Shown: positions 22,488 through 34,240, counted from the stretch's first letter. The stretch: 64,000 bases of DNA from Magnolia sinica (GCF_029962835.1 NC_080578.1:50771001-50835000); one strand, 5' to 3'. Translations and numbers: made by a program. The notes: generated from the letters alone by a model not told the origin.

Positions 22488-24112
22488 ATGTCAAATTTTG
22501 ATAGCCTTTCAATTACTAGGCCACTACCATTTAATGGCTCCAATTATGCCTATTGGAAAGCCAATATGAGAATTTTTTTTGAGATCTATCGATGAAAATG
22601 TGTGGCAATCCACAATAACTAGATGAAACCCATCTACTATTGAAGTTTTAGGCATTGATGGTATTAAAACACTTCAAGTTGCACCTTTAATAATTGGATC
22701 ACTCTTCAGAAAATGTGGGCAGTGCCAATGCCAAATCCTTAAATGCAATTACTTACACACTATCACCAGATGAATTCAAAAGGATAATATCTTGTGATAC
22801 TGCAAAACAAGCCTGGGATATCTTAGAAATGACACACAAGGGTACAACTACTGTTAAGAAATCTAAACTTCAAATCCTCACCACTAGATTTGAGGAAATA
22901 CATATGGAAGAAAGTGAAACATTCATGGACTTCTATACTAAGTTAAATGACATAGTCAACTCAATGTGGGGTCTTGAAGATAGCATCCCAGAAAGTAAAG
23001 TCTGTGCAAAGATATTATGCTCATTGCCTGAAAGGTTTAATTCAAAAGTCACTGTCATTCAGGAACTTCGTGATACAGATAACATGCAGGTTGAAGAACT
23101 TGTTGGTTCTTTACAAACCTATGAGTTAAATTTTAAGGTTCCTAAAGGTAAATCCATAGCCCTAAAATCTTCTAAAAGTATTTCTCATGATTTTAATAAT
23201 TCTGATTACGAAAACTCACAGGATGATATGATAGTTTTAGCAAAGAAGTTTTATAAAATTTTCAAAAGCAAAAAGAGAGTTGATTTTCAAAAACCCTCTG
23301 AGAAGAAAAAGGGTAGATCTAAAACTTGAAAATCACTTAAAGACAGCCAATGCTTCAACTGCCATGAATATGGGCATCTAGCAAACAAATGTCCTAAGAA
23401 GGACAAGTCTAAAAAGAATGGTATGTTGGCTACATGGGATGAATCTTCCTACTCTGAAGTCTCTTTTAAGTCAGAAGATTCTGAAACCGAGTCGGCTAAT
23501 GATGTTAAAGCCCTAATGACTCTAGCTAAGTTCACTTTCTCAGATAATAATGACTCAACTAGTGAATAAAATCTAAGTATTGACAATGAAAATGAAGAAG
23601 ACCTTTAAGATGCTTATGATGCCCTATACAGGGAAAGTTGCAAAATTGCTGTAAAGTTAAAACTTCATAAAGAAAAGTTTTCTAAACTAAAAGAGAATTT
23701 TGATAATCTAGTCATAGAAAAATCACACTTTTCAGATTGCTTTGAAAAAACTAAGTGCGACTTAGATTTCAAAACATCCCAAGTTGAAAACTTAAAATCT
23801 GAAAATAAAAAACTAAAACTAGAAGTCTCTTTGTTTTTTAGTTTGAAGGATACATGGAAGTATGCCCTAGGTGATCCTAAATTAGAAAAACTTTTATCTG
23901 GATCCAGAAAATGTGGTGATCGATCTGGATAGGGCTATGATAAAAGTATTCTTCCCAAATATAAGAATACTTCACCTAAGTTTGTTAGAGGGGAGTTTTC
24001 TAACTCAAAAGGGGAAAGTCTAAATCAAAATAATTCTAAAAATACTAAAAAAAAATAGACTTTTAAACCTAAAAGCAATCATATCAACTACAGAAATCAG
24101 AATCATAACCCT
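22488..24112 (+). pseudogene. Copia-2 gag
   Basis: Starts at ATG 22488 (MSNFDSLSITRP). A T-homopolymer expansion near 22575 and a second shift near 22700 break the frame. From 22694 it runs in one frame through LSPDEFKRIISCDTAKQAW, a zinc knuckle CFNCHEYGHLANKC at 23351-23392 and an acidic Ser-rich segment, then a long Lys/Glu-rich region that should form a coiled coil. Stops occur near 23327, 23567, 23606, 23930 and 24056. It is the counterpart of the better preserved Copia-3 gag at 62463. Forms the nucleocapsid in intact relatives. Confidence 0.9.
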
Positions 24113-24511
24113 TTGGCTAAAAAAATTGTGGATCTACTTAAGGAGCTTTTAAAATCTAATTCAGTGGGTAGGACTTATAACAACTGGAAACATAAGAAGA
24201 CCAACTATGCTCTTAAACCCAAAACTGTAATGAAATGGGTCCCTAAGGTTACTTGTTTGGTTGCTCACACTACTTTCAAGGCTTCAAGTCAATCAAAGTG
24301 GTACTTAGATAGTGGATGCTCTAGACATATGACAGGTGACAAAGATTTGTTCACCAATCTCAAAAACATGACTGATGGTTCAGTCACATTCGGTGATGGT
24401 AGTAACTACAGAATTGTTGGCCAAGGTACGGTTCAACTCTTTAACCTCCCTCCATTTGAGAATGTTTTATATGTAGAAGGTTTAAAACATAATCTATTAA
24501 GCATCTCTTAA
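24113..24511 (+). pseudogene. Copia-2 aspartic protease
   Basis: Open in the same frame as gag. Carries the copia protease active site WYLDSGCSRHMTG with LDSGC at 24305-24319, then FGDGSNYRIVGQGTV and the VLYVEGLKHNLLSIS block. The catalytic triplet D-S-G is intact, so this segment could be functional in sequence. It ends at a stop where a QLC-type continuation is expected, and a frameshift separates it from the integrase part. Confidence 0.9.
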
Positions 24512-24654
24512 ATATGCGATAATAATCATAGTGTAAAATTTACCAACCAAGGATGTGAAATTTTGAATAAGAATGGTTTAATAATATTAATTGGTCGCAA
24601 AACTTCTGAAAACTGCTATATAGTGATTCATGCTCATCTAAGCTATCGTGTTAC

Positions 24655-24912
24655 ATGGTCCAAACTGATGAGAACCAATTATGGCATAAGCACCTAGGAC
24701 ATGTACACTACTGTAACTTGTATAGATTAAGTAAAAATGAATTGGTAAGAGGTCTACCTAAAGTAAAGAAAGTGGATAAAATTTGTGGCGAGTGCCAGCT
24801 TGGTAAACAAACAAGGAGTGCTTACAAAAGGGTTAACTCCAATGCCACATCTAAACCACTCGAACTTCTCCACATGGATCTCATTGAACCAACTAGAACG
24901 GAGAGTCGAGGT
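24655..24912 (+). pseudogene. Copia-2 integrase N-terminus (zinc-binding part only)
   Basis: HHCC zinc-binding domain: LWHKHLGHVHY...L..L followed by CGECQLGKQTR, then the start of the catalytic core (LELLHMDLIEPTRTES). The frame runs straight into LTR sequence at about 24912, so the catalytic DDE residues after the first Asp are lost. The deletion joins integrase to the 3' LTR at a short GTGGGG-like match. Confidence 0.88.
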
Positions 24913-25479
24913 GGGGATTTTAATTGTGGTAGCCCTTTGAAAACACAATTATGAAGGTTTTGGGTGAACCTTGGAAAACCTATTTCATAGTGAAAGCCAA
25001 TATCCCATGGGTGACGATATTAGAAGTGGAGTAGTTGTGTGGCTATTTTCTAATAGTTGGTGTACACTCAAGCGAACCACTAAAATTGGGGAGTTGTGGT
25101 CAATGTTTATTTTTGTGCATTTGTGGTGAATGATTGTAATTTAATTTCTACACATGTGGTGAATGTTGTAATAGCAGTAGATATTTATTTCTATTTTATT
25201 CTTTATTCCTTCGTATCAATTTGGGATTTTGATACACAGACCGTTGTAGAAATCAGGTTGTCCTACCATAAGCCATTGGTTTTAGTTGTAAGATTATCCT
25301 TAGAACAATATCTATATCAACCTCTCAATACTTGTGCATTTGAGGTTGCTATTTATTTTTTCTATTTAAGACTGATAAGTGCTATATTGTTCTAGTTCTT
25401 TCTTTATTCCCCATTTAAAATTTAATTTGGCATAGTCCTATTCACCCCCCTTTCTAGGACTTTTAGCTCGGCCTTTTCA
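24912..25479 (+). repeat. Copia-2 3' LTR, 3' part only
   Basis: Aligns with 21850-22417 of the 5' LTR and ends GGCCTTTTCA. It lacks the dyad array and TATA box. Confidence 0.9.
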
Positions 25480-25484
25480 CATAA
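25480..25484. repeat. Copia-2 target-site duplication, right
   Basis: CATAA, identical to 20649-20653. Confidence 0.9.
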
Positions 25485-27434
25485 TAATTAGAAGTAGGCG
25501 CAGTGGTCTCAGGGTACTTCAGGTTCATAAAGGCGTGATCAAACTTGGTTAACATACAAGGATGATCGACTTATAGTAAATATGCCCTGATGGGTTGAAC
25601 CGTAACTAATCGACTTGAGAACACTGCCTCGTGTAGTCCAACTATGGCCAACAACTTACGGTTCAACTATTCGGGACAGATTCACTCATGGACAGGTCCA
25701 ACAAGGACCACCCAAGAAATTCCATGTAATCAGCTGATCCATAGAGGAATATGCAACAATTCACAACAAAACATGGTTCATATATGGCAGAAAAAATTTC
25801 AGTATAATCAGTACATGGACAGCCACACATAAAGTTCTATTCAATTTTATAGGTTCTACATAACATATTCCAACTTATACAATCATGTGGACAGTCATAT
25901 AGCAATGCACTAAAATAATTCTTCCACAGGTCAATATACATCATATAATTCAGTCATGCATTGAAAATCCAGACAAGTGACTTAACCAATCAGCCAATCC
26001 ATGACATTTCATGCCTTCAATCAAGCATAGTTAATCACTAGTTCAGAAAATCAAGGACTCAAATACCAAATAGAAATTTATAGTACTTCATGTCATCATG
26101 TTAGGCATACTTAACACAAAACTAGGAAAAACACAATTAACTAGCAACAATTTGGGGAAATCCACAATTTTGTATCCAACATGGCATGCAAATTTGCTAA
26201 TCAATTGTTTGATGCCCTTCCATAATTTTAGCAATTTCTAATTCAATACCCTAATTATACCATTAAAGGGAAAATTCAACCACATACACTAACTTTCACT
26301 AAATAAGTTCATTAAACCTTTACTAGGCACGATAACCGGCCACCTAAAGGTAATGGTCCTCATCTATTCTTAGTCGGAGGTTGTTGAGATGGTTCTAGCG
26401 ACGCCGGATTCATAAGCTAGAGGTGACGGGTCCCTACATTGCATAGAACGGAGGATAAGACACATGCATGTTGCAAAAATCAAGGAAGATGTAATTTGGA
26501 ACCCAATCTTACCTTAGATGGGTTGGAATCCCACTCCAACAACGATTGAAGTCAGCGTGAAGAGGTGAAAGTGCTGAGTTTCAATATCCCAAGCTCCGAG
26601 CTCACATGCACCACTAGAGGAGGCCCTTCTCTCTCCTCCCTTGCTCTCTCTCTCTCTCTCAGTTGCTAGAGTTTATGAGATTTAAGGAAGGATTGAGCTT
26701 TTATATGCTCAAGATTATTTCAGTTAACCATGGCTTTTGGGTAATTCCCCAAATAACAAAGTGGGGTCCATATCAAGTTATTGGAGCTACTCTGATGAGA
26801 CCCTGGCCCATCTGACACATGGGATAGGTACCCCATGGCCCGATGAAGGGTTCGAAAAAGTTTGATTGTAAACAGATGCAGGGTTTTGCCGCAGCAACCC
26901 GATTCGTGATCAACGGTCACCATTCCACGATCAGCAGTCAGATTTTGTGGGCAAGGGCCGAGAATTATTTCCAACCTTTGATGTGAATTTAAAAGAGATC
27001 TGATGGATGAAATGCCTGAATTTGCTGACTCAAGTAGTAGGGCCAATTGGTTTAATTTTAAGATTTTATTTCGTTAAGCCAGGCGACTCACAGTTTGCAA
27101 ATGCCGACAGGGTAGCATTATTAAATCATTTCTGGGCATCCTCTGAGCCTGGTGTCTACGTGGGACCACAAGCCCAGCGTGACACAAGGCCTGAAAAAAT
27201 TTCAGGATTTTTGGTCCTTCCTTAGGTGATACACGGCCTGTACGGACAACCATCAAGTATGACTCGGCCGCCTAGCTCTATGGCCCAAGCACGATTTAAT
27301 TTAATCTCATTAGTGGTTAAGCTTAACCTTAATTAGTCCATAATAGTCCCACACGTGCAACTGAATTATCCGATCCTGCGTCAGTTCGCACGTGCGCCTC
27401 AGGACACTATTCCCTTTTTGGACGGGGCGTTACA
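25485..27434 (-). repeat. Gypsy-1 5' LTR, 5'-terminal segment (U3 and transcription start region)
   Basis: On the minus strand begins TGTAACGCCCC at 27434. Holds the promoter (TATA at 26698-26705) and a CT/GA tract. No coding sequence on either strand that I can support. Confidence 0.82.
26644..26705 (-). promoter_or_regulatory. Gypsy-1 LTR promoter: TATA box and downstream GA tract
   Basis: Minus strand TATAAAAG at 26705-26698, followed about 40 nt downstream by a (GA)n run (plus-strand CT run at 26644-26660). The spacing suits a TATA promoter with a GA-rich leader. Confidence 0.7.
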
Positions 27435-28189
27435 CAACCCCAAGTGTAGGGTCACGATGTAGTAATAATCTCGGTAAGACCAAGGTCGGATCCACAGGGA
27501 CTGAACTTGTATGTCTCTGAAATTAACTAGAAGTAGAACTAGGAGAAGATGTCAAATGAATTATAAAGTAATTGAGATAGCAATTGTGATTAAAGTAATT
27601 AAAACTAAGAATTCAAAGGTGAGAACTAGTGTTTCCAAGGATCCACTTGTAGTGATTAGGGAGCCCTCTTACTTGATTCACGTCACACAATTGGAATTGG
27701 AGTCATATCCTATCCAATTGGAAGATATAGCAATTAAGATCAAATTTGAACTTCCTTTGACCTAATTCTCAAAATAGGAAAAGAAGATACGCAAAGCTAT
27801 TGTAGATGTACTGTAATTTAAGTCACAATAAATCATTAAAAACTAAAAGTATTCCTTAAATATCAAACTATAAACAAAGTAAGTTCAACATAAACATGAA
27901 TCGAAGCAATAAAAATAACCCATCACACTATAAGCTTCACCTCTTAGCCCTAGCTAAGAGGTTCAGTCAACCATAGACATGATTAAATCTAAAGCCCAAG
28001 AAAAAGCATGAAAAACTAAGGAAGAAATAAGAAAAATGCTTGGCGACTGCTCTCCACCCTTGTGCTTTACTCCTCCAAACCCTAGATGATGCCCATGGAT
28101 GCCTTGGTGACTCCTATTTATAGTTGTGCAACACCTCCTTTCGCACTGACTTGGAAAAATCTAGAAACCACCTCAAATTTATGTAGTTT

Positions 28190-28260
28190 CAATTCTATCA
28201 AAGTGTCTTAGATATGTCCTTCGATTCTATTGAACAGTCTTCGATAGAATCGAAGATCGG
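28190..28260 (-). promoter_or_regulatory. U3 dyad array of Athila-G, first part
   Basis: Dyads CTTCGATAGAATCGAAG at 28239-28255 (7-nt arms) and TTCGATTCTATTGAA near 28220. The array continues at about 40300-40375, where Gypsy-2 split it. Confidence 0.75.
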
Positions 28261-28263
28261 TCT

Positions 28264-28268
28264 AGAAC
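28264..28268. repeat. Gypsy-2 target-site duplication, left
   Basis: AGAAC, repeated at 40265-40269. Confidence 0.88.
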
Positions 28269-29549
28269 TGTGATGCCCCAGACTCGAAAAATGGACTCAC
28301 AAAATTCCAGATCGCCGAATCCGGCAACGACAACCTCCATAGTGCCAGATTCCGACAACCACTCACATGGCAGATTCCGATCATGGGATCCTATAAGGAG
28401 GATTTTCAGAATGAAATTTTTTGTAATGGAGCATAACCACGAGCATAACTAAGTCGCAAAACAACATCACCACATATCCACTATATCAAAAACTTTAAGT
28501 ACAATGCAGAAAGGAAAATACAGGGTGATCAAAAAGCTCTAAAATAAACTGATGTGCACTTCTGCCTCAGCGCTGCAGCTGTCCAACGCTACCTGCACGC
28601 AATGGTCTTGCATAAGCTTACAAAAGCTTAGAGGGTGGTGTAAGTGTATGCGTAAGGCAAGTGCCAAGTGTACAATATCAGAGTAATGAGGAAATATACG
28701 GTAAGTCCATGAATGCTATCAGTTGTACCAAAATTATGTGATGCAAGGCATGAATGTTATCGGCCATACCAAAGCCATGCAATGCGAGGCCTATGCAGCG
28801 AAATGTCATATGTGAGATGCAAAGCAAGCGTGCCAGTACTCATCAAGTACACATATCAGTACAGTTCCTCTCTAGATATCACCGGGGTCTAATACACCTC
28901 ACACTGACTGCCTCCTCCCTAGCTGCACATTCAAGTAAGTGGAAGAGATCTCACTATCCGCCTGACTAGTAGTCTGCCAATACCTACCCGGCTCATCGAT
29001 AGCGGACTCATTTACGAGATGATCAAACTCAACCTAGCTTATAGCCCCCTCACTCGGGCAGATAAGGCCACACCCCCTTCCAACCGACCACGACATAGTG
29101 AGAGACGTGGCCTACTGGTATTCGGCACTCGGGCGCTCATGTATCCACTCAGTCTAGACGTTGGAGCATCTCTTGGTACCAAAAAGGTTCTGGGATTTTC
29201 ACCTAAGGACATCTTAAGTGCCCACAATGCTAGAGCCAATATTTTCAGTATCCTATACGACCATCCACGATGTACCTGTGGAGGCCACGGCCCTGATGTC
29301 GCTAGGGCATGCAGTGAATCACAACACACAATGCGAAATGCATGAGTCACATCGTCAGTCATGCAGCAATCTTGCGCGTACCACACGCTCATGTAGGGTA
29401 CTCCATCTCATAAGGAGTCCCGTAAATGTCTCAACCCAACGGCTTATGCAATGATCAAACATTCCTTATATAAAGCATACATATTATGTGTATGGGCATG
29501 AATCATGAAGATATACTAAGCATGTTACAAAGTGATATACCATCAACAA

Positions 29550-30060
29550 GTATGGGCCTACCAATGGGCCCTAGGTAGAGTTATAATGTGAACATTTAAC
29601 CAACATTATTCTTACAACGTGGATGTCAAACCAACATTACTCCTAAGTCATGGCCCGCCATAAAATATCATTACCCAAACCATAGGGAATCACACATTGC
29701 AATGGACCTATATACATCTTATTGGGCCTCGGCCCATAGGCCTTAGATACATCAAATGGGCCGCCTCATATGGCCCTTATATAAATCAAGTGGGCCGCAT
29801 CAATGGGCCTTGTGCACATTGCAATGGGCCATAACCCATGGGCCTTGAATACAACACAATGGGCCTTATAACATGGGTCTTATATTCATATCAAGGTGGG
29901 CCTCAGCAACGGCCACAAATACGTCAAATGGGCCTAATCACATGGGCCTTATGTACATCAGATGGGCCACACCAATTGGGCCCCATGTTTATACTCAAGT
30001 GGGCCCCAATAACGGGCCATAATACATTAAGATGGGCCTAATCCTATGGCCTTATATTTA
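29550..30060 (-). repeat. TGGGCC-rich degenerate repeat array in Gypsy-2 3' LTR
   Basis: At least fourteen TGGGCC words in irregular 20-35-nt units such as ATGGGCCTTATATACATC and CAATGGGCC. The matching array in the 5' LTR is at about 37430-37920. TGGGCC is the plant site II element bound by TCP factors; whether that matters here is inference. Confidence 0.8.
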
Positions 30061-30189
30061 TACCAAAGTGGGGTCCACTTGGACTATAGATCTGTCTTAT
30101 TTTTAGTCTCAAGCCCGTAAAAAGAGCTTTCAAGGTGGTTGGACAGTTGTATGCAACACAAGCATCATAGTGGGGGGTCCACATGAAGG

Positions 30190-30376
30190 CCCACCACCAT
30201 ATATATATTATGTATAATATAATATATAATTTATATACAATATATATATACAATATTATATATAATATAATATTATATATATACATACATACATACATAT
30301 ATATACACACACACACACACATATCTACACACACACGCACACGCACACACATGCATACACACACGCGCGCGCGCGC
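30190..30376. repeat. Compound microsatellite (TA-rich, (CA)n, (CG)n)
   Basis: AT-rich tract with TATATA runs, then (CA)n with (CG)n at 30361-30376. The equivalent at about 38058-38203 in the 5' LTR has a different repeat structure. Confidence 0.9.
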
Positions 30377-31584
30377 ACCGTCTCCTGGATGGTGTGGATA
30401 GAACACAGGGGGGGTTGGTTACACCGTCCACTATCAGTGGATGGTGAGAATGAACACATACATCACTGTGGGCCCCACATGGTTATTTACAATCCAATCT
30501 ATCCATGAGGTCACGCAGACATGGACGCTAAAGAAAAAAAAATTTCATCTTGATCCAAAACTTATGTGGACCCAAAAATGGGTTTCAATAGCAAACAGTT
30601 CAACCCCACTGTTTCCTCCAATGTGGGCCACCTGAGTCTTGGATGTGGCTAAAATTTGGAGGGGGCCCACTTCAGGAAGTGGCCCACCATATGCACGGGT
30701 TGGATGACAAATATATATCATGGTGGGGCCCACGGCTGGGACCATGGGTCCCTGCTCGTCCGCCCGCCCGCCAGCAGCAGCAGTCATTGCCTGCGCCTCT
30801 GACAGCAGCAGCATCAGCTACTGCATGTTGCTTTTTTTTTTTGAAATCGTATTTTATCACGGTTTTCCATACATGGGGCCCGCTTAAGCTGAATCCACCC
30901 CAGCCACTGGATTTCATGCCCCGATACCGTCCAAAGGATTCCAATATCCAGTATGTTTTAGCTCAAGGTGGGTCCTAGTCGATTGTTAACGGTAAAAATC
31001 AATATTTTCTATGTTATGGCCCACCAGAAAAATTGGATTAACATCATTTTTCGGCTCAACGCCTAAAATGAGCCGTGGAAGGGAATGGACGGAGTGGATT
31101 GAATACTTACATCAAGGTGAGGCCTACACAAGCGTACGACCCTAAAATCTTGTGAACCAAGCTAATATTTGTGTTTTCCCAAACCACGTCCAGCGTTCCT
31201 GGACGCTGGACGGTTGGATGGAACACATGCATTCGAGGTGGGCCCGGCTTAGGTGGGCCACCACATGGAGGATGGTGTGGGTGCAACACATATAAGGTGG
31301 GCCCCACTTACAAATGGCTTGGGTAAAAGTCATGCCTCATGGTGGGGTCCATCCGGGTGGACCGCAAGGCCACATCATCACATACAATAGGAACAAAGAA
31401 AATGAAAGAGAGAGGGAGAGAGAGAAAGAGTGGGACACACATGTGATGGAGGGACCCCGACATTATGGGCCCTCCTTGCATTCAACCATACATCAAGTGG
31501 GTCCCAATACATGTGGGCCCACTAAAATAAAATCAACGTTGGAGATCCTTTCTTCACCAAATGTAAGGTCTAAATGATCTCTTT

Positions 31585-32700
31585 TCATGTAAGGAAAATA
31601 AACATCATGTGGGGTCCATGGAGAATAGCGTCCTCACGAACCTCCAGCGGCTGCCAATCAATAACGGGAACAATGTCTAACCCATACTTCCTCAACATAG
31701 AGATGTGGAAAACGTTATGGACGCCAGACAATTGAGATGGCAATGCAAGCTGATAGGCCATGGCGCCAATGCGCCCAGTGATCTCGAAAGGTCCTATAAA
31801 TCTCAGGGCAAGCTTGCCCTTCGCTCCAAAACGATCCACACCCTTCATGGGTGAGACCTTAAGATACACATGGTCCCCAACGGCAAACTCCAAGGGACGA
31901 CGCCGACGGTCAGTAAAAATCTTCTGCCGGCTCTGAGCTGTGCGCATCCTCTGCCTGATGATGTCGATAGTCTCTGACGTCTGCAGCATAAGCTCTGGAC
32001 CTAGGAGACGCCGCTCTCCAACTTCGGCCCAATAACTTGAAGATCCACACCGTCTGCCGTATGATGCCTTAAAAGCAGCCATGCCAATGGTCACCTGATA
32101 GCTATTGTTGTATGCGAACTCAGTCAATCGCAGGTGCTCATCCCAATTACCCAAGAAATCAATCGCGCAGGCCCGAAACATATCCTCAAGGATCTGGTTA
32201 ACCCTCTCAGTCTGGCCATCGGTCTGCGGATGATATATGATGCTGATCTGCAAATCAGTGCACATCGCTCTCTGGAAGCTCCTCCAAAATTGAGACGTGA
32301 ACCTTGGGTCTCGGTCTGAAATGATCGAGATAGGAACATCGTGTAGTCTCACGATCTCATCAACAAACATCTTGGCAAGCTGGTCCGTATGCCAAGTCTC
32401 ATAAATCACAAGAAAATGTGCCGACTTCATCAAACGGTCCACAACAACCCAGCTGGCGTCATGACAACATTGTGTCCTCGACAAAACCCGTGACAAAATC
32501 GGTAGATATGTGCTCCGACTTCCACATCGGGACGCTCAACGGCTGCAATAGACCAGGGGGTCTCTAATGATCGGCCTTGACACGCTGTCACGTGTCACAC
32601 TCAGCCACAAAACTGGCTATCTGGCGCTTCATCCCCGACTAAAAATACTAATGCCTCATATCGTGATATATCTTCGTTGTGTCAGGGTGGATGGAGAACC
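31585..32700 (-). pseudogene. Gypsy-2 integrase
   Basis: Zinc-finger remnant in decayed frame at about 32690-32560, then an open frame of about 300 codons from 32496. Catalytic core: VVVDRLMKSAHFL (first Asp), IISDRDPRFTSQFW (second Asp) and HPQTDGQTERVNQ (Glu), so the DDE triad is present. The C-terminal region has GDHVYLKVSPMKG, FIGPFEI and LSGVHNVFHISMLRKY, typical of Tekay-like integrases. The frame then enters LTR sequence at about 31626 (EVREDAI followed by unrelated residues), so the chromodomain expected in this lineage is missing. Confidence 0.92.
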
Positions 32701-33066
32701 GCGATCGATGTGACTCGGTCATAAGATCTCTGCACAACTCAGGTATATCCGGAACACATAATCGGCCTCTAAAGCGAAGTTCACCATTAAAACCAATCTA
32801 CTAATTTGTCTGACTCTCAGATGCTGCCTCTGCTCGGTAATCTTGTAATGACTCGTCTGTCTGCTGAGCCTCGATCACCCTTACGATAAGAGAGGGTTAA
32901 ATCGACAGGCTCGATAACTGGACAATAGAAGACTGTAGACCAAACTCAAAGTTGTACTCTGCTATATCCTTGAGCATCCTCCACTCATAAATCATCATGT
33001 GTGCCACCAGGCCTCGTGGCTGATGGCTAAGGGCATCTGCCACCACATTCGCCTTGCACAGGTGGT
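32701..33066 (-). pseudogene. Gypsy-2 linker between RNase H and integrase
   Basis: Decayed coding sequence: CKANVVADALSH just after RNase H, then AHMMIYEWRMLKDIAEY and a VIEAQQTDESLQDY block. These are the usual linker words of Tekay-like pol. Stops interrupt it. Confidence 0.8.
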
Positions 33067-33493
33067 ACTAGAGATCAAAATCATAGTCTTTCAGGAGCTC
33101 CATCCAATGCCTTTGGCTCATGTTCAGCCCGGACTGAGAGAATAGATACTTCAAGCTCTTATGGTCGGAGAAGAGCTCGAACCTCACCCCATAAAGATAC
33201 TGCCTCCACACCTTCAGTGCGAAGACCACGGCCGCCAGCTCCAAATCATACGTGGGGTAGTTCAGCTCATGGACCTTGAGCTGACGAGATGCATAAGCCA
33301 CCGGCTTCCCGTGCTGCATAAGGACAACAGCCAAGCTGACTCGCGAGGCATCGATAAATACAACAAATCCATCACTCCCAGAAGGAAGAGTGAGGACAGG
33401 AGCGGATGTGAGGCAGTCCTTTAGCTCCATAAATGCCTGCTCACAAGCGCCGCTCCACACGAACTCGGTACCCTTCTGGGTCAACCTAGTCAA
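33067..33493 (-). pseudogene. Gypsy-2 RNase H
   Basis: Open frame with [50 protein letters not shown] and [16 protein letters not shown]. The Asp, Glu and Asp expected at the active site are all present. It is shifted in phase relative to RT, so pol is not a single frame. It follows the RT thumb and precedes the linker to integrase. Confidence 0.92.
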
Positions 33494-33499
33494 CGGGGC

Positions 33500-34240
33500 T
33501 GCAATACGAGAGAATCCCTCAATAAAACATCAGTAGTAGCCCGCCAAACCAAGGAAACTGCACATCAATCTTCGAGGGGTCCACAGCGACGCCCTGCCTC
33601 GTCACCACGTGACCAAGGAACTTCACCTCCTCCTGTCAGAACTCACACTTCTCGAGCTTCTCATAAAGTTAGTGTGCACAGAGGGTCTGCAAAGTAATCT
33701 CCAGATGCCGCTCATGCTCCTCACAGGTCCTCGAATATATCAAAATGTCGTCAATGAACACCACAACAAACTAATCGAGATACGGACAGAAGACCTTGTT
33801 CATCAACTGCATGAATATTGCGGGCGCATTGGTCAGTCTGAAGGACATGACCTGGAACTCAAAATGACCGTTGCGAGTTCTGAAGGCTGTCTTCGGGATA
33901 TCCTCATCTCGAACCCGAACCTGATGATAACCGGACCGCAAGTCTATCTTTGAAAAGAACTGCGCCTCCTACAGCTAATCAAACAAATCATCGATCCTCG
34001 GAAGCGGGTACTTGTTCTTGATTGTGACCTTGTTGAGCTCGCAGTAATCTATGCAAAGCCTTAACGAGCCATCCTTCTTCTTCACTAAGAGTACCGGCGC
34101 TCCCTACGGTGAACTGCTCGGACGAATAAAGCTTAGCTCGCGCAACTCGTCTAACTGCTTCTACAGTTTCCGTAACTTCAACGGTGCCATACGATACGGG
34201 GACTTCAAAATAGGCACGCTACCGGGCACGAGATCAATCT
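33500..34240 (-). pseudogene. Gypsy-2 reverse transcriptase
   Basis: Minus strand blocks: [68 protein letters not shown] and the catalytic FVVVFIDDILIYS at 33770-33732 with both Asp present. Then KFLGHVV and the PWFGGLL-like block. A few in-frame stops replace Gln, Trp or Arg codons. One of the better preserved RT genes in the window. Confidence 0.92.

Larger units (their letters stand above)
20654..25479 (+). mobile_element. Copia-2: SIRE/Maximus-type copia element with large 3' deletion
   Basis: 5' LTR, primer site, gag, protease and integrase N-terminus, then a direct jump into the middle of the 3' LTR at about 24912. The catalytic part of integrase, RT, RNase H, any envelope-like ORF and the first ~1.2 kb of the 3' LTR are missing. 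TSD CATAA at 20649-20653 and 25480-25484 shows the outer borders are intact, so the deletion happened after insertion or in the copied template. Confidence 0.92.
6109..27434 (-). mobile_element. Gypsy-1: Ty3/gypsy element, 3' half outside window, split by LARD-1 and Copia-2
   Basis: Read on the minus strand: 5' LTR starting TGTAACGCCCC at 27434, broken by Copia-2 and LARD-1 and ending near 11050, then tRNA-Met primer site, leader, extra ORF, gag, protease, and RT cut off at 6109 by the Copia-1 LTR. RNase H, integrase and the 3' LTR are not in the window. Without the insertions the 5' LTR would be about 3.0 kb. The element is heavily decayed. Confidence 0.88.
27435..28268 (-). repeat. Athila-G LTR, 3' part
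   Basis: Reverse complement of the 3' part of the Athila-1 LTR, including the conserved block before the LTR end (CGACCCTACACTTGGGG on the minus strand) and the AAGCTTCACCTCTTAG region. Begins directly at the Gypsy-1 LTR start; the expected last nt of the LTR are missing there. Rejoins with 40265-40716 when Gypsy-2 is removed. Confidence 0.85.
28269..31626 (-). repeat. Gypsy-2 3' LTR, truncated at its 5' end
   Basis: Aligns with 36161 to about 39452 of the 5' LTR. About 0.8 kb corresponding to 39453-40264 is missing, together with the polypurine tract. Ends TGTGATGCCCC on the plus strand (minus ...GGGGCATCACA). Includes TGGGCC repeats (29550-30060) and a microsatellite (30190-30376). Confidence 0.9.

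Noticed and set aside
30183..30406. ORFs on both strands with Tyr/Ile and His/Thr runs (also 38027-38290)
   Set aside because: Translations of the TA/CA/CG microsatellite in the Gypsy-2 LTRs; they differ between the two LTR copies.
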